Notes under the pieces: generated by a model
The model's database searches: none
Seen by the model: the letters and a program-made list of their open reading frames with translations, nothing else
What the model was told of the DNA's origin: nothing
In this document: positions 1 to 10,439 of the stretch, in pieces
Position numbering within the stretch: position 1 is the first letter of the stretch
Layout: each line of letters begins with the position of its first letter
Assembly: GCA_958295665.1 (NCBI GenBank)
Contig: OY282558.1
Coordinates: forward strand, 60,686,789 to 60,750,788
DNA from: Tipula vernalis
Lineage: Eukaryota > Arthropoda > Insecta > Diptera > Tipulidae
Reading direction: 5' to 3'
DNA length: 64,000 bases
Program-made: the position numbers and the translations under genes

Positions 1-916
1 AACCTCATGATGAAGTCCTGCACGTTTTCATCCGTTCCTCGACTTTCTCGTCCGGAGAATTTAATTTTCTACATTGTGGGGTTTTGGTGAAATTGAGATG
101 TTCGTGGTCTTTGTTCAGTACGTTTTCTCACATGCCTGCCAGCTTCGGATGAGCTATCAGCTTCAGTGCGGCTGTCCGTTGCCTTCCTCCCAGGATAAGA
201 AGTGGATGAGGCTGAATCTGTGGAATGTGAATTGAATTGGTGTGAAGCATGCGAGGTTGATAATTATTGTTTGAACTGGGTGGCCAATTTTTCCAGCTTT
301 TGCGAAAATCTTTTTTCCAGTCGTTCTATGGAGTGTTCTAACTCGGGAGGAGTTTCTCGTAATGAAGATGTCTTCCGAAATTTGATAATCTGGGGTCGTT
401 AGCGGATTTGCGGATTGCCCCTGAGGTACCTAATTCGGGTAAATTGCGGTCATTAGGTGCCAGTTGATCCACTTTTGATGAACCAGGTTTATTTGGTTGT
501 GATCCGCGAAGTGAATTTTCCTGCCTGATAGATTGAAAACGTTTTAAGTCTCTGCTGATATAGTGCACGGTTCTTTGGAATGCGTTAAGGACAATACCAA
601 TTCCTGCTAACTCTGAATTAGAATTTCGAAGTCGCTCGACTCGTTCCTTCCAATGAATACTTCTTATTAAATTCCTTTTAATATCATCGATCGTAAGAGT
701 TCCGTCGTTTAGTCGATCGACATATTCATCTAGTTGGCTTAATTGCTGGGTTATCAGCTGTAATTTATCAACCGCTGATTCCGCAAGTGTCTGCTGTGGT
801 TTTGCGTTTGGATTGATACTTTCGTTTTGTAGTTTTTCCATAAACGAATCTCGGCTCCTACTTGCGAAGCAGATATCCCCGAATACTAATACATTCGAGA
901 GATTTAAATTCTTCAA
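1..916 (-). pseudogene. Ty3/gypsy-type gag remnant, running off the left edge
   Basis: The minus strand reads from about 916 (an internal Met near 841 is the likelier start) through a Gln/Leu-rich, coiled-coil-like N-terminal half to position 338. A one-base frame change near 380 then moves reading to another frame, which continues through a helical Glu/Lys-rich stretch with an in-frame stop at 264-266 and a second at 69-71. After that stop comes KIKFSGRES, followed by VQDFI, at the window edge. This resembles the start of the capsid domain of gypsy-type Gag (Lys-Phe-Ser-Gly, then a hydrophobic Phe-Ile helix). One frame change and two stops mark it as dead. The rest of the element, if present, lies left of the window. 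The gypsy class is fairly likely; the exact lineage is unknown. Confidence 0.6.
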
Positions 917-1167
917 ATCAACGATCGACTAGATATACACCATCCAATCAATCAATAGAGAGCCAATACTAAAAAAAAATTGAAACAAAAATTACATATG
1001 ATCCGCGTGTTGTAAAAGTTAACTGAAAAAAGCTTTATGGTGAAGCCACATGAATGCTTAATTAGGCTGATCTTAACCAGTGCCCAATCCAATGTCACTG
1101 TAAAAATATTTACTGTAACTTTGACTTAAATTGACCCGTTCTTGAATAAGGTCAATATGTCGGCGCC

Positions 1168-1291
1168 ATTGTAACGTATGACTTACAAAGGTCACTCAGC
1201 ATCAGCTATGGCGGAACGCTGACTGCTACACCCGGTAAAAAAGCGTTCCGCCATAGCTGATGCAAAGTGACCCAAGTCATACGTTACAATT
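1168..1291. repeat. Hairpin-forming inverted repeat
   Basis: Positions 1199-1220 and 1242-1263 are perfect 22-bp inverted copies separated by 21 bases. The repeat extends outward less perfectly: GTAACGTATGACTT on the left is matched by AAGTCATACGTTAC on the right, so total arms are about 50 bp. No gene lies on either strand. It could be a small foldback/MITE element or a hairpin RNA source; I see no clear target-site duplication. Confidence 0.8.
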
Positions 1292-1671
1292 TGACGAGTG
1301 CGTTGGAAATGGGATTCTAAAATGATTTTTGGATGAAGTTCTGGAACTTGCCTATTAGATGGAGAGACAGTGAAGTGGTACTTTCCACATCTATCGCAAT
1401 GCGGCCGTTTACAATACTGAACGTTTATTCCTTCCCTTTTTTTTTATTTTTCTGAACATTTTTGGTAGCAAATGTTGATCCATTTTACTTTCTCTGGTTG
1501 TTAAATTAACAATGACCCCTATTGGCCAAAGTTATTTGAAATCTTTCCCAAAATGACCAAAATGTTTGTTTGTTTGTCCAAAACCATTTTTTTTGAAAAT
1601 ATCCGTTCGGATTTGGAACTATTTTCAAAAATAAGTTTCTATACCACGTATTTATTAAGGCGTGTATTACA

Positions 1672-2215
1672 ACGAGGATTGAGTTTCGTGTTGAGTTTGG
1701 GGTTTATTTGATGGTTGAGTTAGGAATTTGAGTTGGAGTTGAGTTGGGTTTAGATTAGGGTTAAGTGAGCAATTAAATTGGAGATTTATTTGAGGATTGA
1801 GATGGGTGTTAAGTTTGGAGCTAAATCGAGGGTTTAGTTTGGGTTCGTGTGGAAGGCTGAATTAGCGTGCTGATTTTAGGACTGAGTTGCGCATTGAGTT
1901 TTTTGTTGAATTGAAGGTTGAGTAGGGTATTGAGTTTGGGTTAAGCGAGGGATTCAGTTGGAGTTGAGCGTTTAGTTTGGAGTTGGGTTGAGTTAGGGGT
2001 CGAGGTGAGGTTGAAGTTAAGTTGATGTTGAATTCGTGATAGAGTTGAGTACTGGGTTGGGATTGATTTGGTGATTGCCGTTGGGGATTGCATTAAAGAT
2101 TGTGTTGAGATTGAATTGAAGGTTGAGTTAGAACTTGATGAGTAAGGGATTAAGGGGTTCACGTAGGGATTTATTTGGTAGTGTAGTTAGGGATAATTGA
2201 GTAGACTTGAGATAA
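1672..2215. repeat. Degenerate GAGTTGG-type repeat with strong strand asymmetry
   Basis: About 540 bases built from imperfect repeats of motifs such as GAGTTGGAGTTGAGTTGGG, TTGAGTTTGGGTTAAG and GGTTGAGTTAGG. Cytosine is almost absent from the + strand, giving extreme G over C skew. Reading frames across it (for example a Ser/Thr/Asn/Gln-rich one on the minus strand) simply translate the repeat. It looks like an old minisatellite. Confidence 0.75.
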
Positions 2216-4432
2216 GTTTACGTACACATGTAATTTTGCGGACCGAAGTTCTGATCATCTCATGAGATTTTAGCCCTTTATATTTTCTTGGGTGTATTCT
2301 GAAACTCAAAAAAGATGTATCTGTATATTCGTGTTCTTCACATCCAGATACAGTTTCTCTTCCGAGTTCTCTTCTTTCTATGTTTTTAAGGACCTTAATA
2401 AATTTTTTGAAGTTGCAAATGGTGCGCGAATTAAGCCTTTATACGATGAGATTATACCTAGGCAATAATCATGCCATGAGTCTTAACATTTTTCGCGATG
2501 TAATCAGGCAAATAAACATTATGTTTCCTGAAGAAAATTCTGTAGGCGCATTCGCCACAGAAATTACTGTAATAAACCTAATTTGATTTAAATAAATATT
2601 TTGTGATGCTAATAGTAACTTTACCTTGTTTTTAAATATTTCGATACACTCTGTGAAATAGGAATTAATGCTGGAATTTACTGTATTCAAATAAACACAA
2701 AGCTGCCTTGACTCTTTGAGCAATTCAGTCCAGATGAGGATTCAAGTATGAACACTTATTATATCTTCTGGAATTCATCAAGCTGCCTTAAATCTTTGGT
2801 CAGTTTATAAAAAGACCTTAAATAGGCACTATAAATGATTACTCATCCATTCACAATAGATTCATTTTTTACTAGTTCAAGTTGAATTTCAAGCGTAACT
2901 TTGGCCTTTCAAAAACAATCCGCTAAAAGAATAATACATACTTCGATTTCTCTGGGTAAAGCCATAAATTGATCTTAATTAATATTTCGTAATATTTATC
3001 TTGATATAATATGTCTTAAAGTAACAACTGTTGGAGATATTAAAATTCTAATTTCAAACGCAGAGGCTATATTCGTGTCGCATTTAATTTTGCATCCAAT
3101 GTTCGGATAAATGTCGTTAAACAGATTTTTGCAAATGAAAAAAAAAAAATATTTCAGCCTCCTTAAATCCTGATTTACCACCTGAAATCCACATTTTTCG
3201 GTGAAAAGTTGAATTGTCCCCTAATCCTCCTAATTATACTAAGTGGAATTTTCCCAGTGGAAATGTGCCGACTCAAATTGTGTCCAGTTGAATTTTGCTA
3301 TCTGTTCCGCCATCTGTCTTAACGGTAATTTGGTTATGTCGAACATCGAAGTGGTTGTGTCAGCAATGCAGCTGTCGGTGAAGGTGTCGAAACTCGGCCA
3401 AATGGGCAAAGAAGCTAATTTATAGTGAAATGGTAAAGATAGCAATGGTAAAAAATATTTCCGTTACTTCTAGGCCTATTCCACTAGAACAATTCCATAA
3501 GAGACGATTCCACTGCATATAATTCCACTACTTTAAGATTCGTATAGTTCTTTCTTTAGGTAACTTTATAAGTTTAACTTTTTTTATAATTAAACGAATT
3601 CAACTTGCACAATAAATTTTTCTTCAGTTTCCCTCGCATATCCATCTGACTTACTTGAATTGGGCAATAGCTAAAATTTCTTACATTAACGCCTAACTTC
3701 AAGATGTTGTGCAGAATATTTGTCTGCAGAAAATGTACGAAAAGTCACCATAAATGACTATTGTCACTCGAATCGACTAAGCGAATAACATAATTTGGTT
3801 TTCGGTACAAACGACAATGGCTTATACATTCACATAAATCCATATACCCCGTATATGTATAGATAATAAGGTCCCCCTAGAATACGACTTTTAATGGTGT
3901 CTGTCTGGTTACTTTGCCTCACTATATTCAGGATTGTATGATTATATCACCATAATGCTTCTTCACTTAGTCTATTGGCTGGAACTCCTATGAAGTGTTG
4001 AAACACATAGATCTTCAGCCGAACCCTTGAAAATCGTAATTATCAACTATTTAGTCCCATTGGATTCTATTTTCCCTTTTTGTTAATAAACCGGAGTTAG
4101 TCGCGAAGTAACTTCTATAAGCTTTTAAGATCCTATCATATCCTACCAGAATGACTTACAGACCTTTCGGGTTCAGTTTTATTCACAGATCATCAGGCTG
4201 CATAAAATCTTGAATATTTGGCTTGGTTCTAATTTGGAGGCGGTTCTCAACAAAACTTGGCATAGTGGGGCTACTTTACCCCAAAATTTATAGACATGGT
4301 TAGAGTTCAATTTTTTCGAATTTTATACTGCGATATCCATGTGGACAAAAAATTGCTTGCCTGAAACCTGATAAATCTCTCCCATTAAATTGAATTTTTT
4401 CCCCATTGCTACTTCGTCTGCTTATTGAATAT
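2216..4432. other. No recognisable gene
   Basis: AT-rich sequence with only short, unsupported reading frames. A minus-strand frame at 3239-3445 has a WPSF motif reminiscent of BEL/Pao Gag, but not enough to call. Around 3476-3530 the motif ATTCCACT recurs three or four times. Nothing else stands out. Confidence 0.5.
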
Positions 4433-4920
4433 TTAGTCGAGGCAATGAACTACTAAAAAGGCCAAAAGTTCGGAATTTTTTAGTACAGGACGGATCGGAA
4501 TGCGGTTTTTTGCATTCTCTTCCAAAAAATTTTTGTAAAAATTGTGGCTACTTTGTACCTTATACAAACCGGAAATTGCATTGGTGCAGCCAAAAATGCA
4601 TTCAAAAAATGCATTTTTTAAGACGCCTTTTGGAAGATTTAATAACTTTGTAAATAAGAGTCAGAACTGGCCCAAATCGGGTACTCGGGGGTTTTTGAGG
4701 TCGCTGATCACGATTATGATGTTCAAATTGACTCACAGCCGACCTGGAGCTCAGGAACGCCGATGAACGTCATTGTGGGGCGTTTTGTGGGGCGCTGAAT
4801 TCGAATTTCATGTCGAAAACGACCCCCCCCCCCCCGAACACTGGTGCACCGGAACCTGGCCCTGAACGTCATCTCCGTGGCTTTTCCTGACACAATCGAA
4901 AAAGACGAACCGAAAATCGA
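4433..4920 (+). repeat. Left terminal inverted repeat
   Basis: Matches the reverse complement of 6898-7549 over nearly its whole length, including TACAGGACGGATCGGAATGC, TTGTATAAGG-type and GGAGATGACG-type segments. It contains a poly-C run at 4825-4837 where the right copy has fewer C residues. It ends beside the region where the minus-strand gene ends. Confidence 0.85.
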
Positions 4921-5181
4921 TTTCATCGATTGACATCGATGTCATTCCCATGAATGTCAACCAAACCTGATGTCTTAGAGACCGACGTCAATACTGCAAT
5001 AGCTGTGTGGAATTGTTGATTCTAGTTAAATTATGTGAGGAGGAAAGAAATAGAATGAATAGAAAGTCAATATTTATGTAATTGGCGTTTAAAAAATTTT
5101 TATTGAACTCAAATCAAATACAATCCAACTGTAACTTTACCTTACCTCATTAATTAATAACTTCAATTTTTAAATACGTAA

Positions 5182-5760
5182 CTAAATATCAAATTCTTCA
5201 TCAAGTGACACATCGCTAGTCTGTTCATTTTCTTTGTCATCAACTGACGTATTCATAAGTAGATCATCTTCCTCATGTAAGGCCTCTGTCTCTGCTGTAA
5301 TAACGTTTTCAATTGAAGTTCTGTCAGTATTGTTGCAAGTTGAGCCTTCACAAATTTTACAGGCAAGATTACAAGGGAGGCCGTGCTTCCTGTAACTACA
5401 GGACATCAGATTACAATCTCCTGCGCACCCACAGAATATTAGTTCCATAATATTCTTGGGCGCAGATTTTTGTGTCATTTCTACAGGGACCAGTGTGTCG
5501 CCTTCCTTTCTCCACTCCCATTCTGTTGGGTCCATGGTCACCTGGTCTCCGTGCTGCCAATCTTGCACTTGAAAATAGACCCTCTTTAGATGTTGTTGAA
5601 TGGCGTCTAATGTGGGGAGAATTTTCCCTAAATTAACTCTCCCCTTTACAGCGGTTTTTGTATAAATTTGGAACCTGTACTTCTGTAGTAACTGGTCCCA
5701 TTTTAGCTTGTACTCATCAGGAACATTCGGCTTCCTGAATGACAGTTGAGCACCGTACAT
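5182..5760 (-). CDS. C-terminal part with cysteine-rich CXC motif
   Basis: A 192-codon frame. Residues about 50-62 read LPTLDAIQQHLKR, then YFQVQDW and a Trp-x-Trp pair (WEWRKEG). From about residue 128 comes a dense cysteine cluster, CGCAGDCNLMSCSYRKHG followed by C-x3-C-x2-C and further cysteines. This resembles the tesmin/TSO1 CXC (CRC) zinc-binding fold, in which nine cysteines bind zinc and contact DNA; in this family the motif sits at the C-terminus after a Leu-Pro-Pro-Thr-like segment. The last 45 residues are acidic. The frame begins mid-protein: an upstream in-frame stretch (LILA) leads into MYGAQ, so the Met at 5760 is probably not a true start. DNA binding is inferred, not shown. 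Confidence 0.6.
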   Translation of the reverse strand: MYGAQLSFRKPNVPDEYKLKWDQLLQKYRFQIYTKTAVKGRVNLGKILPTLDAIQQHLKRVYFQVQDWQHGDQVTMDPTEWEWRKEGDTLVPVEMTQKSAPKNIMELIFCGCAGDCNLMSCSYRKHGLPCNLACKICEGSTCNNTDRTSIENVITAETEALHEEDDLLMNTSVDDKENEQTSDVSLDEEFDI

Positions 5761-5917
5761 TGCCAGGATTAGCTGGCTCTATATCTTCGGCGACTATGAC
5801 TACCTTTTTTGTAACGTCCCTGGATTCTTTCAGAGCTGTCGTTACAATCGTACGATCAGCGTCCGCTGCACATTGGTCTGAAACTATCCCGACTGTAGTC
5901 AGTTTGGCCCGGAGCAT
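5717..5917 (-). pseudogene. Nuclease-like middle segment, truncated by internal deletion
   Basis: Sixty-six codons on the minus strand containing CAADADRTIVTTALKES followed by KKVVIVAEDIE. An acidic Asp-x-Asp-x-x-Ile-Val helix followed by a hydrophobic strand ending in an acidic pair is typical of the PIN/FEN-like nuclease part of this protein family (family recollection). The expected downstream nuclease core is missing: after the acidic pair the sequence runs directly into the frame of the CXC segment at about 5780. An internal deletion is therefore likely. It sits between the N-terminal (5988-6887) and C-terminal (5182-5760) pieces in the expected order. Confidence 0.45.
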
Positions 5918-5987
5918 TTCAATAATCTTATTTTTATTATTTTTATTTTATAAAAATGTATCCTGTTGTATTTGTAACGCCATATTT

Positions 5988-6887
5988 TCAAGAGGCGATA
6001 GTTTTAACGATTTTTGATCGTGATAATTTTAGATCCTTGAAATTTGATCCCAAAATATTTTGCATAACCCTGACACCTTCTTCAAAAGCATTGTGGCAAT
6101 TGCTTTCGGGGCTCCCACTCATTCCATTACCTATGTTTATGAGGCATTCTATGGATTCAGGGAATGGATCGTATTGCTCAAAGAATTTCTTAATCAGTTT
6201 CAAAGATTTCAAATCTGCCTTGATCCTGGAATCTGTTGAATCCTTATGTTGGTAATTTTTAGCAAATGCACATTTTGTGAACTCCTCCACGCCCTCGATA
6301 AGATCTTTGGTGAACAAGAAAGTTTTGATCCATTGGTACGCAACACTTTCAGTTACACCTCTACGATATAAGCCCCCTTCAAACTTCAATAACCTCATAA
6401 GTGTTTGCTCAATAGTTTGGTCCGTAAAGATCCCACTAAAAAATTTGTCGCTCCTGCGAATTGTCCAAAACCCTTCCGTGGTAAATTTTTTGTACTCGAA
6501 CTCACTCATATGCTTCTCGAGAGCTTTCATGTCTTCTAAATAAACATGAGCAGATTTTGCATATGGAAAATGCCCAGTTGTATGGAAAAAAGGTAACATG
6601 CGTTCAATTGTATCTAAATGTAGTTGCCAATCTCCACTTTTTTCCGCATGAATGAAATCTTTAACTATGAATACCATTCGACAATATTGAACCCATAGTT
6701 TGCATGTCGGATTGAGTTCTTCTAATCTTTCAAGTTCTTTTTCAAACTCTGCGGTAATTGTTCTGTAATTATCATCTTTTTGGAGCTCTTCAATGTCTTC
6801 AGGTGACATAAAGGAATACTCGGTTAAAAATTTGACGCATCTTTGCATTTCATCACATCTATTTTCTGCCAATTTTAAGCGGCCCAA
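5988..6887 (-). CDS. N-terminal part of an uncharacterised transposon-associated protein
   Basis: A 299-codon open frame. Visible landmarks in order: LWVQYCRMVFIVKDF near residue 65, LHLDTIERMLPFF near 90, GHFPYAKSAHVYLEDM near 103, the RRSDKFFSG segment near 144, TDQTIEQTLMRL near 155, GGLYRRGVTES near 170, and SRIKADLKSLKLIKKFF near 222. From memory, this pattern (Met-Leu-Pro-Phe-Phe, Gly-His, Tyr-Ala-Lys-Ser, then Arg-Arg-Ser and Ile-Glu-Gln-x-Leu-Met-Arg) recurs in a large, unnamed family of predicted proteins in cnidarian and arthropod genomes, where a PIN/FEN-like nuclease segment and a CXC motif follow. It ends in LSRSKIVKTIAS at a stop, after which reading resumes in the frame at 5917. 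No function is known to me. Confidence 0.6.
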   Translation of the reverse strand: MGRLKLAENRCDEMQRCVKFLTEYSFMSPEDIEELQKDDNYRTITAEFEKELERLEELNPTCKLWVQYCRMVFIVKDFIHAEKSGDWQLHLDTIERMLPFFHTTGHFPYAKSAHVYLEDMKALEKHMSEFEYKKFTTEGFWTIRRSDKFFSGIFTDQTIEQTLMRLLKFEGGLYRRGVTESVAYQWIKTFLFTKDLIEGVEEFTKCAFAKNYQHKDSTDSRIKADLKSLKLIKKFFEQYDPFPESIECLINIGNGMSGSPESNCHNAFEEGVRVMQNILGSNFKDLKLSRSKIVKTIAS

Positions 6888-6897
6888 AAACCCCCCA

Positions 6898-7549
6898 TAA
6901 CGATTTTCGGTTCATCTTTTTCGATTGTGTCAGGAAAAGCCACGGAGATGACGTTCAGGGCCAGGTTCCGTTGCACCAGGTGTTCGGGGGTTCGTTTTCG
7001 ACATGAAATTCGGATTCAGCGCCCCACAAAAAGCCCCCACAATGATTTTCGGGTTGTTTTTGGCACTCTTGTCAGGAAAATTCTCGGAGATGACGTCCGC
7101 GTACAGGTTCCGGCGCATCAAGTGTCCGTGGGGTGTTCGCCGATGCCAAATTTGAATTCAACGACCTAAAAAATCCCCGGGCGCCGAGTTTCTCTCCTTC
7201 CCCGCGTGAATTTTGGGAGAGTCCCACGGAGATGACGTTCATCGGCGTTCCTGAGCTCCAGGTCGGCTGTGGGTCAATTTAAACATCATAATCATGATTA
7301 GCGACCTCAAAAACCCCCGAGTACCCGATTTGGGCCAGTTCTGACTCTTATTTACAAAGTTATTAAATCTTCCAAAAGGCGTCTCAAAAAATGCATTTTA
7401 GGCTGCAGCAATGCAATTTCCGGTTTGTATAAGGTACAAAGTAGCCACATTTTTTACAAAAAATTTTTGGAAGAGAATGCAAAAAACCGCATTCCGATCC
7501 GTCCTGTACTAAAAAATTCCGAACTTTTTTAGTTCATTGCCTCGACTAA
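6898..7549 (-). repeat. Right terminal inverted repeat with internal sub-repeats
   Basis: Inverted partner of 4433-4920. It carries three related sub-units around the motif CGGAGATGACG (near 6942, 7085 and 7219), of which the left arm retains a reduced set. The outer end reads CATTGCCTCGACTAA. The minus-strand reading frame starting at 6887 begins just inside this arm, so the arm may hold the promoter (inference). Confidence 0.85.
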
Positions 7550-7989
7550 TTAGGTTTTGTTGCAACGATAGCACGTTGATTTCTTCCTTTTAGTAAAAGA
7601 ATTCTTGTTGTTCTGTAAACATGGTTAATTCTTTCCACTTTCGCAGATGTGCAAAATGATTTTTCACATCAGGGTGTATCGCGTTCTTGAATTTACTTTA
7701 CCAATTGAGCTGCCTTTGATATTGATTTCACAATGAAATAATTCTCATTTTGTGTTTTTGAGGTTAGAAAATCCAAAGTTCATGCTCTATAATATTAGCA
7801 TTTTGTGATTAATGACTATTTACAAGAACTGAGAGTGATAGCTTGGGGTAAATGCTCATTTCACACTGAAATATTCAATGGATGGAGGAGGATGACCCTG
7901 GTGAAGCTGGGTTTGGAGTACCCTAGCTTGTAAAGTTTTTGGAACTGCTTCTCACGGTTGATCAGTCTGTAACAGAAGAATGTTAGTAC

Positions 7990-8815
7990 TTTCATTCAAA
8001 GACAACCTCCTATAAGGTAACAATCGATGTCATTGCAACCAAACTTTTCAGGCCAACCCTTCCCTACAAATTCCGAAATCTTTCGTAGGAGTGTATGTTC
8101 GGTCACTAATTTTGCATTAACCGGAAATTCGTCTAATAACGACATGTTACGTATATTAGACATGTGAACTTCCAAACCTGACTCTTGTTTCTCGTCAAAT
8201 TCTTGATCAGGTCCGTGGTGATCGGTTGGTCTATACCGAATAGTGTATGTGTAACTCATTACATGTGGCGGAAAATCGTTGTGAGCGGTTTATGGTCTGT
8301 TACCATTTCGAACTGCCGACCATATAGGTACTGATGAAATTGTTTAGCACTGAAAATTATCGACAAAGCTTCCTTCTCGATTTGACTGTAGTTTTTCTGA
8401 CGGTCTGTTAGTGATTTCGAGGCAAATGCGATAAGCTGGCTAACATAATATTGCAGTGGTCTCTAAAGTGTACTAACTGTGTATGTTTAATAATCGCTTG
8501 TTTCAGTTAAATGAAAGCTCTTTCCTGTTCATCGGTCCAGAGCCGCTAATTGCGAAAAATTTTGTATATACCGAATGTAGTAGTTAATTTTTCCTATGGA
8601 AGCTTCTAATTCTTTAAGATTTGTTGGACGTGCTAAGTATTCGATAGCTTTAACTCGACTTCCCGATGGCCAAATGCCTTTTGAATTGATATTATGCCCC
8701 AGATATTCGGCTTCAGCGGTAGCGAATTGACATTTATCGCTTTTGTAACGTAACCGGAAAATTCCTGGTGCACTGGAAACTCCGAACGGTAGTCTCTCCT
8801 ATTGGAATAAATCAA
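7990..8815 (-). pseudogene. Ty3/gypsy reverse transcriptase/RNase H remnant
   Basis: On the minus strand near 8750-8790 is a reverse-transcriptase scrap (Leu-Pro-Phe-Gly then Ala-Pro-Gly-Ile-Phe), then EYLGHNINSKGIWP near 8690 and ARPTNLKELEASIGKINYY near 8620. Near 8290-8400 is an RNase H segment with NYSQIEKEALSIIF, QYLYGRQF and VTDHKPLTT. A further frame (7996-8259) contains YTIRYRPTDHHG, the usual start of the RNase H/integrase linker. Several frame changes and deletions interrupt it. It is not contiguous with the gag remnant at 1-916, whose downstream part would lie left of the window. Confidence 0.75.
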
Positions 8816-9509
8816 AAGGGGTGTTAATCGCAGCGAGTTTCTTGGCTTCGTGAAGCTCCCTGAAGCTTATGAAAAAGCTTCTTATTCCCAGAATAGAGAA
8901 GCTTTTGGTATTTCAATTTGTAAATCAACCAACTATTGTTTAGATGATCTAATACCCCGCATTCCAACATTTTCGTCGAATATAATTTCTTAAATTTTTT
9001 ACGGTTATTTAACAAAAAAAAACGAAAGATTAATTTATGAATATCAAATGTATAAGATCTTGGAATGATTAATTTCCAAGATCATCGCAATATTAAGATA
9101 ATTTTCTTCATTAATCGTGTCCATAATAATAACGTCATACCTATTTATTTCTATTATATGTAAGATGAAGAAGAATATTTCTGATCATCATCGCGATTAA
9201 TCAGTATTACTTCCGTTTGTGTCTTAAGTTGGGGAGGAAGCGGGAAGATACAAAAAAACTAAGTTTTTTTTTTTTTTACAAATGATCCAAGGTATTTCCG
9301 TTATAAGTATTTTTGGTACATGATTCACTGTGCATCAAAGTTCATTGATTTTCTCACTTTTGAAGATTACATCATCCGATGAACCAACACCAATGCTTTA
9401 GGTCACATTGATTAAAATTGTGTTTAGCCTAAAAACAATTTTCTTTCTAATTTCTTTAATGTCCGCTTTTGATTGACATACAAATATAAATCAAGCGATC
9501 GCATAATCG

Positions 9510-9514
<5 letters not shown>
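8816..9514. other. No recognisable gene
   Basis: AT-rich spacer. Around 8840-8910 the motif AAGCTTC and its complement recur (GAAGCTCC, GAAGCTTATG, AAGCTTCTTA, GAAGCTTTT), giving weak local palindromes. Nothing coding is supported. Confidence 0.4.

Positions 9515-9595
<81 letters not shown>
9515..9595. repeat. (TA)n microsatellite
   Basis: About 40 uninterrupted AT dinucleotides. The Tyr-Ile repeat frames seen on both strands here are artefacts of it. Confidence 0.97.
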
Positions 9596-9599
<4 letters not shown>

Positions 9600-10439
9600 A
9601 AACCCCATCAGCTACTTTACAATTCAAATCACATATTTTAGATGATCAAGAAGTAGTTTTAAATTTACACTTGAATTACCTTGACGCCGTCCAATATGTT
9701 TAAATACATCATTTTAGTTTTTTGCATATAACTGTAAATTTATTTATCGTTTCGCGCATTCCTTACAATTATTGAGATGTTGCAGATTTTATTTATGAGC
9801 TCTGATTACTTTGTATAATCGATTATACTTTACTAGCGGTTTTAATCGAGCGTAATGAATGACCCCGCAATGAAACTATAAAGTATAGACAAATAGATTT
9901 GTTCATCTTAAATGTGTAGATAATTATGTAAAGACTAAATGGATTTTTAGTACCGGATAAAATTTTTTATTATCATATTAAAAAAAAGAAGAATATATGA
10001 TTTATTTTGGCGCCAATTGACGATTGAGCGAAAGGAAACGCGAACATAAATAATAAATTAAAGGTTTATCAAATTTTAAATCTTGAGTAAATTCTAAAAT
10101 TTACAACCCCAATTCTCATAGCCGCGTCATTTCAAGTGACGTGACTATAGTTGCGTTACGCCACTTGAAAAATAATATTCTGGAAGGCGAACCAAAGTGG
10201 CACGACTGCAACTAGAAATATATCAGGTAAATTAGAAATAAAATCGTTTTACAACAGCAATATATTTAAAACAGTGTAAAAAATTACTTAAAAATGAAAA
10301 AACAACATCAAGTCGCATCTGTCGTGTAAAATGACTTTAAGTGTAGCAAACGACAAATCAAAAATGTATGTTACGTGATTAAAGACAAGCAAAATGATGT
10401 GACATTCGTTATGAAATTTTCATTCGTAATTTCGATATG
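9596..10439. other. No recognisable gene; small imperfect inverted repeat
   Basis: AT-rich. At 10122-10215 there is a cluster of short inverted repeats: CGTCATTTCAAGTGACG is nearly self-complementary, and AGTTGCGTTACGCCACTT pairs with AAGTGGCACGACTGCAACT downstream. Positions 10300-10400 share loosely similar words with 18650-18720 (GTGACTTTA/GTGTAGCAAACGAC against GTGACTTTAGACGTAACAAAC), suggesting a dispersed repeat. Confidence 0.4.

Larger units (their letters stand above)
4433..7549 (-). mobile_element. Long-terminal-inverted-repeat DNA element with a CXC-domain gene remnant
   Basis: The interval is bounded by long inverted repeats: left 4433-4920 and right 6898-7549. Both start at the outside with TTAGTCGAGGCAATGAAC, inverted on the right. 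Between them lie only minus-strand coding remnants (5988-6887, 5717-5917, 5182-5760), whose order fits one original gene. Gross structure is that of a DNA transposon about 3.1 kb long. The right repeat is longer because the left has lost about 160 bp of internal sub-repeats. Target-site duplication is unclear; TTA/TAA at the very ends is part of the repeat. I cannot assign it to a named superfamily: no DDE-type transposase is recognisable. Either it is non-autonomous with captured coding sequence, or the gene belongs to the element. Confidence 0.75.

Noticed and set aside
3239..3445. BEL/Pao Gag fragment on the minus strand
   Set aside because: Only a WPSF motif is suggestive; too short and unsupported to call.
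9424..9703. Tyr-Ile repeat proteins on both strands
   Set aside because: Direct translation of the (TA)n microsatellite.
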